From Tectiglobus sp965223355 (lineage in GTDB: Bacteria > Pseudomonadota > Alphaproteobacteria > Rhizobiales > Hyphomicrobiaceae): 64,000 bases of DNA. Below are positions 1 to 11,038 of this stretch, piece after piece (the stretch's first letter is position 1; every line of letters begins with the position of its first letter). The notes under the pieces are model-generated. The model was not told where the DNA came from. It did not search any database and saw only the letters and a program-made list of their open reading frames with translations. Made by a program: the position numbers and the translations under genes. The stretch lies in the NCBI GenBank assembly GCA_965223355.1, contig CBDCWE010000003.1, forward strand, positions 3,162,001 through 3,226,000, given 5' to 3'.

Positions 1-316
1 CGTGATAAACCGAAGATGCGCGCAGGACGGCAAGGGCGCGCTGCTTCTGACCGCTATCCGTCAGCGCTTTGGCATAGTCGATGATCGTGCGCTTGTCGCG
101 CGGATTGGCGGCATAGCGGCGGGCGAGATGGTCTACCGCTTCGGCGGAGTCCTTGAATTGTCGAGGCGAAACGTCTTGATCAAGCGAACTCGTTTCGAGA
201 AGGTCGCCACCACTGCCTTGGGCGCATGCACCAAGTGCCAGGACCGATGAAACCGCCAGGAGTAGGCGCGGCAGACGGCCTGCCCGGAACTGCTTGCGCG
301 ACAGTCCGTCGATCAT
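1..316 (-). CDS. TPR-containing lipoprotein, TadD-like (3' end outside window)
   Basis: The gene starts at an ATG at 316 and runs off the left edge, so only about 105 residues are visible. The N-terminus is a lipoprotein signal: basic residues (RKQFRAGRLPR), a hydrophobic stretch (LLLAVSSVLA) and a lipobox ending LGAC near residue 30, so the mature protein should be lipid-anchored in the envelope. The visible mature part (AANPRDKRTIIDYAKAL, then SGQKQRALAVLR) has the helix spacing of a tetratricopeptide repeat. Lipoproteins of this layout occur as TadD in Flp/Tad pilus loci, but no other tad gene is visible, so the pilus role is an inference. It is divergent from the aminopeptidase gene at 456. 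Confidence 0.7.
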   Translation of the reverse strand, partial: MIDGLSRKQFRAGRLPRLLLAVSSVLALGACAQGSGGDLLETSSLDQDVSPRQFKDSAEAVDHLARRYAANPRDKRTIIDYAKALTDSGQKQRALAVLRASSVYH

Positions 317-455
317 GATAAACTCCCGTTATCAGTGGTGACGTGATTCGATTGTGGTCGTCAGTTTCTCGGACAGTGATCAATAAACCCTTAACTTTGG
401 TAAACCGGTTCGCGGGCGTGACAGTCGATGAGCAAAATGCCGGAAGGGCCGAATA

Positions 456-1871
456 ATGAGCCAATTGAGATCTTCAGAGCATGTGTTCGTTGACCGGTCC
501 GACAGCGCTGTTGCGATCCATTTGCTGCGCACACCGGCGGATCTGGAGGCCGTGCCGGGTCTCGACAGCCGACAGCGGGCGTGGATTGACGCACTGAACT
601 TCAAGGTCGAAGCGCGCGCGTTTGCGGCCTTGCCGGACGAGGATGGCACACTGGCCGCGGTGCTGTTCGGCATTGGTGAGGGCGACAGCGGCAATCCTTG
701 CGGGCCGGGCGAATTTCTGGTTGGCGACCTGGCCGGCAAGCTGCCGCCGGGCGATTATCGCCTGGCAACCGGTTGCGGTCAGGCCGAAGCCGCCGCCGTG
801 GCCTGGGGTCTCGGCAGCTATACCTTCAAGCGCTACAAGAGGAGCGCCAAGGTGTCGCGGAAGCGACTGGTTATCCCCGACGGCGTCGATGGTGGACGGG
901 TTCGCGCGATTGTGGAGGGTGTCTGGCTCGGCCGCGACATGATCAATACGCCCGCCTCAGACATGGGCCCCGACGACATCGAGCAGACCGCGCGGGCGGT
1001 TGCTGAGCGGGCCGGCGCGGCGTTCAGCGTTGTCGGCGGCGGGCAACTGCTGGTCGAGAATTTTCCGATGATCCATGCCGTCGGTCGGGCCAGCAGCCGC
1101 GAACCGCGCCTGATCGATATGCAGTGGGGGCGCGTGGACGCGCGCAAAGTGACGCTGATCGGCAAAGGCATCTGTTTTGACACCGGCGGCTTGGACATCA
1201 AGCCCGCTAGCGCCATGCTGCTCATGAAAAAGGACATGGGCGGCGCGGCCAGCGCCCTGGCGCTCGGCGAGATGATCATGCGTCTGGGGGTGGACGTGCG
1301 GCTGCGGCTGCTGCTCGCGGTTGCAGAAAACAGTATTGCCGGCAACGCCTTGCGGCCCGGTGATATTGTGCCGTCGCGGGCCGGCTTCAATGTCGAGATC
1401 GGCAACACCGATGCCGAAGGCCGCCTGGTGCTGGGCGATGCGCTGGCACTGGCGGATGAGGATCAGCCCGAGCTGGTTGCGACATTTGCGACGCTGACGG
1501 GCGCTGCACGGGTGGCGCTCGGGGCGGATCTACCGGCGATGTTTTCGACCAGTGATGAGATTGCTGGGCACATCTGCCAGACCGGTCTTGCGACGGCCGA
1601 TCCCGTGTGGCGGCTGCCGTTCTGGGCCGGTTACAACAAAAACCTCGAGTACGGCGCCGGCGACTTCAACAACGTTGCAGAGAGCGGTTTCGGTGGGGCA
1701 ATCACTGCGGCACTGTTTCTCAAGCGGTTTGTGCGCGAAGCACGCAACTATGTCCACTTCGACCTTTACGGTTGGCGCCAGGCCAACCGGCCGCTCGGGC
1801 CCAAGGGCGGCGAGCCCCACGTTGCGCGGACAATGCTGCGGGTAATCGAAGACCTCGCGCGGGCGCCGTGA
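456..1871 (+). CDS. Leucyl aminopeptidase family (M17) metallopeptidase
   Basis: The 471-aa product matches the cytosolic M17 aminopeptidases, which remove N-terminal residues using two metal ions. The catalytic C-terminal half is clear: GKGICFDTGGLDIKP starting near residue 236 carries the active-site lysine and a metal-binding aspartate. KKDMGGAA follows, and the family signature NTDAEGRL at residues 317-324 supplies further metal ligands and the catalytic arginine. The N-terminal 180 residues are less conserved, as usual for the family. The NlpC/P60 hydrolase gene starts 46 bp downstream on the same strand. In alphaproteobacteria this pair is a recurrent neighbourhood, suggesting joint work on peptides or recycled muropeptides. 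The substrate cannot be inferred. Confidence 0.93.
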   Translation: MSQLRSSEHVFVDRSDSAVAIHLLRTPADLEAVPGLDSRQRAWIDALNFKVEARAFAALPDEDGTLAAVLFGIGEGDSGNPCGPGEFLVGDLAGKLPPGDYRLATGCGQAEAAAVAWGLGSYTFKRYKRSAKVSRKRLVIPDGVDGGRVRAIVEGVWLGRDMINTPASDMGPDDIEQTARAVAERAGAAFSVVGGGQLLVENFPMIHAVGRASSREPRLIDMQWGRVDARKVTLIGKGICFDTGGLDIKPASAMLLMKKDMGGAASALALGEMIMRLGVDVRLRLLLAVAENSIAGNALRPGDIVPSRAGFNVEIGNTDAEGRLVLGDALALADEDQPELVATFATLTGAARVALGADLPAMFSTSDEIAGHICQTGLATADPVWRLPFWAGYNKNLEYGAGDFNNVAESGFGGAITAALFLKRFVREARNYVHFDLYGWRQANRPLGPKGGEPHVARTMLRVIEDLARAP

Positions 1872-1916
1872 GGCCGGTCGAGCGCTGAAATCTGCGCGAC
1901 GGGCGCAACTGCGGAG

Positions 1917-2810
1917 ATGGCGATGGCTGAGCACGAGGCGCTGGACCCGCGACGGCATGCCTACCGCGATGATCTGGCAGCAAAGACACTTTTGGGCCGG
2001 GTGCGATCCGCCCGGTTTGTCGAGGGCCGCTGCAAACAGGTTGGAGTTTGCCGATTGCCGGTGCGCCGCGCGCCGCAACGCGATGCGCCACGTGATACAG
2101 AGGCGTTGTTCGGGGAATGCGTCACGGTATTCGATGAGGCGGAGGGCTGGGCATGGGTGCAGCTGGCGCGCGATGGTTACGTCGGCTATGTGGCCGCATC
2201 CTGTCTGAGGGATGAGAGCGATCGTGCGACGCATCGGGTGGTGTCGGTCCTGACGCTGGTCTACCGCGAGCCGAGCGCGCTGTCATCGCCGCTGATGCAT
2301 TTGCCGTTCAATGCAATGGTGGGCATCGTCGGTGCGCGGGGTGGGTTCGTCGAACTCTCATCCGGCGGATTTGTCGGGGCGCAGCATCTGGCCGACATTG
2401 ACACACGGCTGCCGGACTACGTTGACAGCGCGTTGCAGTTCATCGGCCTGCCCTATCTGTTCGGCGGCAAAACCGGATTGGGGCTCGATTGTTCCGGTTT
2501 GGTGCAGCTGGTTTTGCAGGCGGCCGGCCATCAAGCGCCGCGCGACAGTGACATGCAGAGCGAAGAGATATCGCCCAAGGTCGACATTGGACCTGATCTC
2601 GTCGGGCTGCAGCGGGGTGATCTCGTGTTCTGGCCGGGTCACGTCGGGATCATGGTCGATGCGGCGATGGTTGTTCACGCCAATGCAACCACCATGTCGG
2701 TAGCGCTCGAGCCGGTTTGTGATGTTGACCAACGCTCGCGCAAGGACGGTGTCGCCATCGCGAGCGTCAGCCGGCCGGACATCACCACCAGTGATAGCCT
2801 TTCAGACTAG
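1917..2810 (+). CDS. NlpC/P60 family cysteine hydrolase with SH3-like N-terminus
   Basis: The 297-aa protein has an SH3b-like N-terminal half (two beta-rich blocks around residues 60-150) and a C-terminal NlpC/P60 domain. The expected catalytic residues are present: Cys192 in LDCSGLVQ, His242 in WPGHVGIMVD and a third polar residue at His254 in VVHANAT. NlpC/P60 enzymes typically cut D-gamma-Glu-diamino-acid bonds in peptidoglycan peptides. No signal peptide is seen, so it may act on recycled muropeptides in the cytoplasm, fitting the adjacent aminopeptidase. ATG at 1917 has a GGAG just upstream; an in-frame ATG at 1923 is an alternative. Its TAG stop forms the first three bases of repeat R1 copy A. 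Confidence 0.9.
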   Translation: MAMAEHEALDPRRHAYRDDLAAKTLLGRVRSARFVEGRCKQVGVCRLPVRRAPQRDAPRDTEALFGECVTVFDEAEGWAWVQLARDGYVGYVAASCLRDESDRATHRVVSVLTLVYREPSALSSPLMHLPFNAMVGIVGARGGFVELSSGGFVGAQHLADIDTRLPDYVDSALQFIGLPYLFGGKTGLGLDCSGLVQLVLQAAGHQAPRDSDMQSEEISPKVDIGPDLVGLQRGDLVFWPGHVGIMVDAAMVVHANATTMSVALEPVCDVDQRSRKDGVAIASVSRPDITTSDSLSD

Positions 2811-2945
2811 ATCATCGTGCTTTAAGTTAGAACCGCTATTGCGGTTCCAACTTAAAGCACAAAGATGATCGCCACTTTAGAGGCGAGCAACTTTCTGCCT
2901 TTATTCCGGATCGTTCCGATTCCGAATAAAGGCAGGTTGCTCTAA
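2808..2945 (+). repeat. R1 repeat, copy A (double-hairpin intergenic element)
   Basis: This is a ~138-bp element made of two stem-loops. Hairpin 1 has arms GTGCTTTAAGTT and AACTTAAAGCAC (2817-2860), extended by GATCATC/GATGATC outside. Hairpin 2 has arms CTGCCTTTATTC and GAATAAAGGCAG, extended by GAGCAAC (2885) and GTTGCTC (2936). The element starts exactly at the TAG stop of the upstream gene and ends CTCTAA. Two further full copies are at 18806-18940 and 30995-31132. It may act as a terminator or be a non-autonomous mobile element (MITE- or RIME-like); neither is proven. Confidence 0.9.
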
Positions 2946-3129
2946 GCGCGATCTATCCCGCTCCGCCGCCGACCCCAAGCCACGCTGTTCTGGCGGCTCG
3001 GCGAGGAGAGCGAGATGGTGCTCGAAGAACGCCCTTCAGCCTCTCAATTTCCCCGACCAGAAGATGATCGCCCGGACCCCGGACCCATTTCACGAGGGAC
3101 GTGTTCAAACGGTCCCCGACGGGCGGGTG

Positions 3130-3600
3130 CTACTCTTGATGTGGCAGGTAGGGTGCGAACCGGCGGGTCTCGATGATGGCGTTGTCGATGCCCAAGCGTT
3201 CGCCGAGCGCGGTGCGCTCTAGCCTGTCCCAGTGTTCGTGATCCCTCAGCGCCACCAACGTTCGGGTTGCGAGCCATTGGTGGGTTGCGGCGCTCCAGTA
3301 GGTCTCAATCGTTGCGCGACCTTCGCCAACAGCTTCGAACAGCGCCGTGAAGTATGTAAAGTCAGTGATCGGCTGGTCCTCGATCATGGATTGGGCCACG
3401 GCAAGGTCGAATTGGCGGTCGCGCCGGATGATGAGTTCGATCGGGCACAGCGCACTTTGGTCAGGCTCGACGGCAATCCGCCAATAGCCCGGATCATCAT
3501 CGATTGCGATGTGGCCGATACCCTGACAGCGTTCGGCCCAGAGCGTCAGCGCCCGCTTCGTATCGGTTAGTTCGTTGTTGTAAGCTTCATCCGACCACAT
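3130..3600 (-). CDS. Hypothetical protein, about 156 aa
   Basis: I do not recognise this family. The start at 3600 is chosen because a GGAGGG ribosome-binding site lies 8 nt upstream of that ATG; longer in-frame extensions have no such site and a less natural composition. The protein (MWSDEAYNNELTDTKRAL onward) is soluble, mixed charge and rich in Trp/Tyr/Phe, with no signal peptide or membrane segment. A central section (YFTALFEAVGEGRATIETYW) looks helical. It is isolated: R1 and R3 repeat material lies on both sides, and the dehydrogenase gene upstream on the same strand is 360 bp away. Function unknown. Confidence 0.6.
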   Translation of the reverse strand: MWSDEAYNNELTDTKRALTLWAERCQGIGHIAIDDDPGYWRIAVEPDQSALCPIELIIRRDRQFDLAVAQSMIEDQPITDFTYFTALFEAVGEGRATIETYWSAATHQWLATRTLVALRDHEHWDRLERTALGERLGIDNAIIETRRFAPYLPHQE

Positions 3601-3694
3601 GGCCGCCCTCCGATCGTCTCTCCGGCAAACAGTCGGACGCGCCTCAATCGGCACGAATGCTGCCCGTGCGGAGATGCACCATAGCCTGGCAGAC

Positions 3695-3729
3695 TGAGCG
3701 GGATGGTTCGGGTTAGCTCTGCCCATAGG
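3695..3729 (+). repeat. R3 repeat core within the 3601-3961 intergenic gap
   Basis: The segment GAGCGGGATGGTTCGG followed by a CTCTGCCCATAGGC tail matches the core of repeat family R3 (core AGCGGGATGGTTCG plus a CTGAAAGGCTATAG-like tail). Only the right half of the element is recognisable here. The rest of the 361-bp gap (3601-3961) holds nothing I can identify. Confidence 0.5.
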
Positions 3730-3961
3730 CGCCGATTTGGCCAGAATATGCAAGGCGCAGCACCGAGAACCGCCCGGTTACCTATTCGCGTGGCGCAACG
3801 TTTGAGATCACAATGTCAGACCGGCGTCCGCAGGAGATCGCCGATTTGCTGCGCCGCGGTGCGCCTAGGATTTGAAAATGATCCACATTGTCTGCGTCCT
3901 CGCGCCCGGCAGCGAAGTAAATTGACTCATACCAATGTGCCCGGATTTATGAGTTTGTTGC

Positions 3962-4909
3962 CTAATACCCGGCTGTCCGGTCGACCACGTTGTCGAGGGG
4001 TTCACCGTTTTCAATGCGTGCGATCTGGTGCAGGAAGTAGGCGACGATGCTCTCGGGCGTGCTCTCGGCGGCGTTGTGCGGTGTGATGATGATGCGCGGG
4101 TGCGACCACAGCGGACTTGCCTGCGGCAGGGGCTCGGTCTCGAAAACGTCGAGGCTTGCAGCATAGAGTTCGCCAGCATCAAGGGCTGCGAGGATGTCGG
4201 CTTCAACCTGGATGCCGCCGCGCCCGGCGTTGATCAGGACCGGGCCCGGCAGGCGCGGATGTCTGCAGGTCTGCGAGAGTTTGGCAAGCAGCGCCCGGTT
4301 GATCATGCCGTGGGTGGCGGGCGTATAGGGCAGGAGGGCCGCGAGAATGTCGCTCGTACCCAGAAAAGCGTCGAGCTGGTCGGCACCGGCAAAGCATGTC
4401 ACACCGTCGACCTGGCGGGGGCGGCGCGTCCAGCCGTTGACCTGATAGCCCAAGACGTTGAGTGCGTTGGCGGCTGCAGTTCCAAGAACGCCGAGGCCCA
4501 TGATGCCGACACGGACCTGACGGGCGGCCGGTTCCGGTAGGAACTTCCAAGTTCTGGTCGACTGCTGCACGCCATATTCGACCATGCGCCGCGTATGCAG
4601 GAGGGTGTGCAGAACAATGTATTCGACCATGCGCCCGGTCAGGTCGGGGTCGATGTAGCGCACGATCGGCACATCCGGCAGATCGGGATCGCGGAACAGA
4701 TGATCGACGCCGGCACCGACGGAAACGATGGTCTCGAGATTGGGAAACTTTCGCAAGGCGCCTGGTTCGGGATGCCACGCCAGAGCATGTTTGATCGTGT
4801 CGGCATTGCCGACGTCGGGCCACATCCTGACCTCGCGATCCGGGGCCTGATGCCGGACCGTATCGTAGAACTCTTGGGCCCGATCGCTGCCGATGACTAG
4901 GAGTGCCAT
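3962..4909 (-). CDS. ghrA: Glyoxylate/hydroxypyruvate reductase A-like 2-hydroxyacid dehydrogenase
   Basis: The 315-aa protein belongs to the D-2-hydroxyacid dehydrogenase superfamily. It has the GhrA layout: short N-terminal substrate domain (MALLVIGSDRAQEFYDTV), NAD(P)-binding Rossmann motif GIMGLGVLGTAAANAL near residue 137, LINAGRGG (substrate-binding Arg region), DVFETEPLP and the catalytic His segment ITPHNAAES. These enzymes reduce glyoxylate or hydroxypyruvate in the cytoplasm. It starts at ATG 4909 and lies 44 bp downstream of the end of yejF on the same strand... that is, 5' of it is the transporter operon, so it may be read as the distal gene of the yej unit. Exact substrate is inferred only from overall similarity. 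Confidence 0.82.
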   Translation of the reverse strand: MALLVIGSDRAQEFYDTVRHQAPDREVRMWPDVGNADTIKHALAWHPEPGALRKFPNLETIVSVGAGVDHLFRDPDLPDVPIVRYIDPDLTGRMVEYIVLHTLLHTRRMVEYGVQQSTRTWKFLPEPAARQVRVGIMGLGVLGTAAANALNVLGYQVNGWTRRPRQVDGVTCFAGADQLDAFLGTSDILAALLPYTPATHGMINRALLAKLSQTCRHPRLPGPVLINAGRGGIQVEADILAALDAGELYAASLDVFETEPLPQASPLWSHPRIIITPHNAAESTPESIVAYFLHQIARIENGEPLDNVVDRTAGY

Positions 4910-4953
4910 AGGTCCTCTTTATGGATTGATGGCTGATGCTGGCGTGAGAGGTT

Positions 4954-6611
<1,658 letters not shown>

Positions 6612-6615
<4 letters not shown>

Positions 6616-7826
6616 TCGAATGTTTTGCGCGGATCGAGGGCATCGCGGACGGCCTCGCCAATGAACACCAGGAGGCTCAGCAGCGCTGCCACCGAGAAGA
6701 ACGCTGCAAGGCCCAACCACGGGGCCTGGAGGTTGTCCTTGCCCTGTTTCAAGAGCTCACCCAAAGACGGTGAGCCGGGCGGCATTCCAAGCCCGAGGAA
6801 GTCCAATGCGGTGAGGGCGGTGATGGCGCCGGTGAGCTGGAACGGTAGGTAGGTGAGCGTTGCCACCATCGCATTGGGCAACAGATGCTTGAACATGATG
6901 GTGAGGTTGGACAGCCCCAGGGCGCGGGCTGCGCGGATATATTCGAAGTTGCGCCCGCGCAGGAACTCCGCCCGCACGACGCTGACCAGCGATGTCCACG
7001 AAAACGCCAGCATAACAAACAGCAGGGTCCAAAAACCGGGGATCAGAACCGATGAGATGATGATCAGAATGTAAAGATAGGGCATTGACGACCAGATCTC
7101 GAGAAAGCGCTGGCCGATGAGATCGGTGAGGCCGCCGAAAAACCCTTGCATGGCGCCGATGATGATACCGATGGCGGATGCCAGGATCGTTAGAATGAGA
7201 CCGAACAGCACCGAAATCCTAAAGCCGTAAATGATCCGCGCGACGACGTCGCGGCCTTGATCATCGGTGCCTAACCAGTTGCGATTGCCAAGCTTGTGGT
7301 AGCGCGCCAACTGGTCGGGCGGTGCTTTGCAGTCGGGCGCCGCGGTCAGCCACGGCGGTGGCGCTGGAAACCCGAGGCAGGCGCCGCTCGCGGATTTGCG
7401 GCGCGGATAATCGTTGTTGGTGGTCGAATAGGAGTAACGGATCGGTGGCCACAGCATCCAGCCGTTGGCGTTGATTTCCTCTTCGATAACCGGGTCCTTG
7501 TAATCGGTGACGGCAAGAAAGCCGCCGAACATTTCTTCCGGATAGTCGATCAGGACAGGGAACAGCGCCGCGCCCTTGTAGACGGCGACAATCGGTTTGT
7601 CGTTGGCGATCAGTTCGGCAAACAGCGACACGATGAAAAGGCTCAGGAACAGCCATAGGCTCCAGGTGCCGCGGCGATTTGCCTTGAAGTTTTGCCAGCG
7701 GCGGCGGCTGATGGGGGTGAGGCGGAGCTGGCGTTGATACCAGTTGCCGGCAGTGCTGTTTACGACTGCGTCGGCAACGGCGGCGGGGGCGGCGTGCGCG
7801 GATCCGGCTGGTGCCTTGCGCTCCAA
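6612..7826 (-). CDS. yejE: Peptide ABC transporter permease (YejE type)
   Basis: The 404-aa inner-membrane permease has an N-terminal cytoplasmic extension, a first membrane helix (WSLWLFLSLFIVSLFAELIA), a long periplasmic loop and the binding-protein-dependent transport domain with further helices after GTDDQGRDVVARIIYG. The permease EAA-like loop is at EYIRAARALGLSNLTIMFKH. It starts with TTG at 7826, directly after the yejB stop, and GGGAGG lies 8 nt upstream, which supports the unusual start. The large loop between helices 1 and 2 is typical of YejE compared with ordinary DppC. It pairs with YejB to form the channel. Confidence 0.92.
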
Positions 7827-7829
7827 CGT

Positions 7830-8939
7830 TTAGACCTCCCGGCTCTCGAAATCGATCCGTGGATCGACGAGGGTGTAGACGAAATCGGTGATCAGCTGCA
7901 CCACCATGCCGAGCAGGGAAAAGATGAACAGCGTCGCGAACACGACCGGGTAGTCGCGGTTGATGATGCTCTCAAAGCTGAGAAGACCAATGCCGTCGAG
8001 GGAGAAAATCGTTTCGATCAACAGTGAGCCGGAGAAGAAGGCGAAGATAAATGCGGCCGGGAAGCCGGCAATGATGATCAGCATCGCGTTGCGGAAGACA
8101 TGGCCGTAGAGGACCTGGTGCTCGGTCAGGCCCTTGGCACGCGCCGTCAGAACGTACTGCTTACGGATCTCGTCGATGAACGAGTTCTTGGTCAGGAACG
8201 TCAGTTGCGTGAAGGCGCCGATTGCAAGCGCGATCAACGGCAGCGTCAGGTGCCAGAAGTAGTCGACGACTTGGCCGATGGTCGAAAGGTCGGCAAAGTT
8301 GTCCGATGTCAGCCCCCGGGTCGGGAACCATTGCAGGAACGAACCGCCGGCGAACAGGACAAGCAAAAAGATGCCGACCATAAAGCCGGGCAGTGCATAG
8401 CCGATGACCAGGATGCCGCTGGTCCAGGTGTCGAACGGCTCGCCATCACGGACAGCCTTGCGAATCCCGAGCGGGATGGAAATCAGGTAGCTCAGAAGGA
8501 CCATCCAAAGTCCCAGCGATATCGAGACCGGCAGCTTCTCCTTGATCAGTTCGAGGACCGGCGTGTCGCGATAATAGCTGTTGCCGAAGTTGAACGTGAG
8601 ATAGTTGCCGAGCATCAAGGCGAAGCGTTCGTGGGCCGGCTTGTCGAAGCCGAACTGGCGCTCGAGTTCCTTGATGAATTCCGGATCGAGACCCTGGGCG
8701 CCGCGATACTTTGATGATATGTCACCGCCGGCCGCGCCCGGCTGTCGGGTGCTGCCCGACAATGCATCGCCACCGCCGCCAACCCGCGACGTCGCGCTGA
8801 CGTCGTTGCCGGTCAGTTGCGCGATCATGCGCTCCACGGGCCCGCCCGGTGCGAACTGGATGATGGCGAAGCTGATCGCCATGATCCCGAACAATGTCGG
8901 GATGATGAGCAACACACGCTTGATCAGGTAGGCGACCAT
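7830..8939 (-). CDS. yejB: Peptide ABC transporter permease (YejB type)
   Basis: The 369-aa permease begins MVAYLIKRVLLIIPTLFGIM, a typical first helix of the OppB/YejB family, and contains a periplasmic insert (residues about 45-90) and the conserved permease loop KQYVLTARAKGLTEHQVLYGH. The ATG at 8939 is chosen because it begins the canonical first helix; upstream in-frame codons encode a non-family extension. It sits between yejA and yejE with short gaps, as expected for one operon. It forms the inner-membrane pore together with YejE. Confidence 0.92.
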   Translation of the reverse strand: MVAYLIKRVLLIIPTLFGIMAISFAIIQFAPGGPVERMIAQLTGNDVSATSRVGGGGDALSGSTRQPGAAGGDISSKYRGAQGLDPEFIKELERQFGFDKPAHERFALMLGNYLTFNFGNSYYRDTPVLELIKEKLPVSISLGLWMVLLSYLISIPLGIRKAVRDGEPFDTWTSGILVIGYALPGFMVGIFLLVLFAGGSFLQWFPTRGLTSDNFADLSTIGQVVDYFWHLTLPLIALAIGAFTQLTFLTKNSFIDEIRKQYVLTARAKGLTEHQVLYGHVFRNAMLIIIAGFPAAFIFAFFSGSLLIETIFSLDGIGLLSFESIINRDYPVVFATLFIFSLLGMVVQLITDFVYTLVDPRIDFESREV

Positions 8940-8973
8940 CAGGTTCTCATGGCTGAGCGCGGCAGAGGTATGA

Positions 8974-10803
8974 CTACGGCTTGAGTTTGGCAGCCTTGTC
9001 GGCGTCATACCACCACAAATCAACAATGCCGCGGGCGAACTTTGGCTTGATCTTCGGACGGCCGAACTTGTCCCAATAGGCGATGTTGTGAGCGCCCTTG
9101 TACCAGTTCGGTATCCAGTAGTAGTTGGCCCGCAGAACGCGATCGAGCGCCCGTGCGGCGGCCGTCAGCTGGTTGCGGGATTTGGCCTCGATGATGTTGG
9201 TGATCAATGCATCGACGACCGGATCCGAAATGCCGGCAAGATTGAAGCTGCCGTCCGCTTTGGCGCTAACGGAGTGGAAAAAATTGCGCAGTTCGACGCC
9301 GGGCGTGTTGCTGACACTGAAGCGAACGCCGTAAAGGTCGAAATCAAATGATTTGCGCCGGCGCTCCATCTGGGCAGGATCAACCGCGCGGATCTGGGCA
9401 TCAACGCCGAGGCGGCGCAAGTTCTCGACAAAGGGCAGCAAAATGCGATCGAACGCCGGATCTTCTCTCAGAAACTCGACCGAGAAAACCTTTCCATCCT
9501 GGTCGATCAGCTTGCGGCCCTTGTAGGTGAAGCCGGCTTCTTTGAACAAGTTGCTCGCAGCGCGCAGCAGCTTGCGGTCCTTGCCGGTGCCATCCGACGT
9601 CGGCGGGACAACAGCCTCGCCAAAGACGGCCGCCGGCAGTTTGTCCTTGAACGGATCGAGCAGCGCCAGCTCGGCCGCTGACGGTTTGCCGACGGCCTGC
9701 AGGTCGGAGTTTTCGAAATAGCTGTCGGTGCGCTTATAAAGGCTGAAAAACAGGTTCTTGTTGGTCCACTCGAAATCGAACGCATAACCGATGGCGCGGC
9801 GCACGCGCGGGTCTGCAAACTTTTTGCGCCGCGTGTTGATCATCCAGCCCTGGGTGCCGGACGGCGTGTCATCGGACAAGGTCAGCAGCTTGATGCGGCC
9901 GTCCTTGACCGCGGCAAAATTGTAACCGGTTGCCCACTGCTTGGAGGTGAACTCTTCGCGCAGATCATATTCACCGGCCGCAAATCCAATGAGGCTCGCG
10001 CCGCGGTCCTGGTAGTAGTTATAGCGGATCACATCGAAGTTGTTGTGGCCGACGTTGACGGGCAGGTGTTCGGCCCAATAGTCCTCGCGCCGCTGGTAGT
10101 CGACATAGGCGTTCGGCTTGTGGCCGGCGAGCCTGTAGGGGCCCGAGCCCAGCGGTGGTTCATCGAGCGTCGTCTTGGTGAAGTCACGGGTTCGGTAATA
10201 GGCCTTCGAGAGGATCGGCAGACTGCCGACCAGCAACGGTAGATCGCGCGTTTGATCGCCCTTGAAGTCAAAGCGAACGGTGTACGTGTCGACGGCCTCG
10301 GCCTTGTCGACATCGCGCAGCGCAAAGCGGTAGCTGGGATGGCCCTTGGATTTCAGTGTTGTCAACGTGAAAACCACGTCCGCCGCGGTCAGCGCCGAGC
10401 CGTCCGCAAACTTCGCTTCGCGACGCATGTAAAACGTGACCGACTTTTTGTCGTCGGCGACTTCGATGGCGTGTGCGATGAGGCCATAGGCAGCGGCCTT
10501 TTCATCTGCCGCTGCGACAACCAGGGTGTCGAACAGGTGCTCAAGCAGGCCGGCAGCAGCATCACCCTTGAGAATGAAGGGGTTGAAGCTGTCGAATTTG
10601 CGGGCCCCGCGGATCGGTGTGGTCGACATGCGACCACCCTTTGGCGCGTTCGGATTGACGTAGGCGAAATGCTTAAAGTCGGGCGGGTATTTGAGATCGC
10701 CGAAGATTGACAGGCCGTGGCGCCGTTCGGCGGCGAGGCTGGGCGAGAAGAGAGCTCCGGATGCGAGCGTGGCGGCGATCGTCAGGCGGAACAGGTAATG
10801 CAC
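8974..10803 (-). CDS. yejA: Extracellular solute-binding protein, family 5 (YejA type)
   Basis: The protein (about 609 aa from the GTG at 10803) is the periplasmic receptor of the Yej importer. The GTG start is supported by AGGGAGG about 12 nt upstream and gives a clean Sec signal (HYLFRLTIAATLASGALFSPSLAAE). Family-5 landmarks include NPNAPKGG near the mature N-terminus, typical of YejA, and SGPYRLAGHKPNAYVDYQRR. Substrates of this class are oligopeptides and, in E. coli, microcin C. It is the first gene of the minus-strand yejABEF unit. Confidence 0.9.
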   Translation of the reverse strand: MHYLFRLTIAATLASGALFSPSLAAERRHGLSIFGDLKYPPDFKHFAYVNPNAPKGGRMSTTPIRGARKFDSFNPFILKGDAAAGLLEHLFDTLVVAAADEKAAAYGLIAHAIEVADDKKSVTFYMRREAKFADGSALTAADVVFTLTTLKSKGHPSYRFALRDVDKAEAVDTYTVRFDFKGDQTRDLPLLVGSLPILSKAYYRTRDFTKTTLDEPPLGSGPYRLAGHKPNAYVDYQRREDYWAEHLPVNVGHNNFDVIRYNYYQDRGASLIGFAAGEYDLREEFTSKQWATGYNFAAVKDGRIKLLTLSDDTPSGTQGWMINTRRKKFADPRVRRAIGYAFDFEWTNKNLFFSLYKRTDSYFENSDLQAVGKPSAAELALLDPFKDKLPAAVFGEAVVPPTSDGTGKDRKLLRAASNLFKEAGFTYKGRKLIDQDGKVFSVEFLREDPAFDRILLPFVENLRRLGVDAQIRAVDPAQMERRRKSFDFDLYGVRFSVSNTPGVELRNFFHSVSAKADGSFNLAGISDPVVDALITNIIEAKSRNQLTAAARALDRVLRANYYWIPNWYKGAHNIAYWDKFGRPKIKPKFARGIVDLWWYDADKAAKLKP

Positions 10804-11038
10804 GTTGGGTCGGCCTCCCTGGCGGGCTGGACGCTTGTCCGGGTTGAGCGTCCGCCCCAAAGACTAGGCGGGCATTCCGGTCGGGTCACGTTACAAAATC
10901 GTTATATATCAGATGCCTGACGCCACGCCGTTAACGCTCACGAGGCAATGGCCGGGATTGGCCCGTGACGGGGTGAGCTGTTTGACCGGCTGATCCGGCA
11001 TCGCAGCCAGGGTCGCGGCATCGCCCGGCGCGGGCAAA

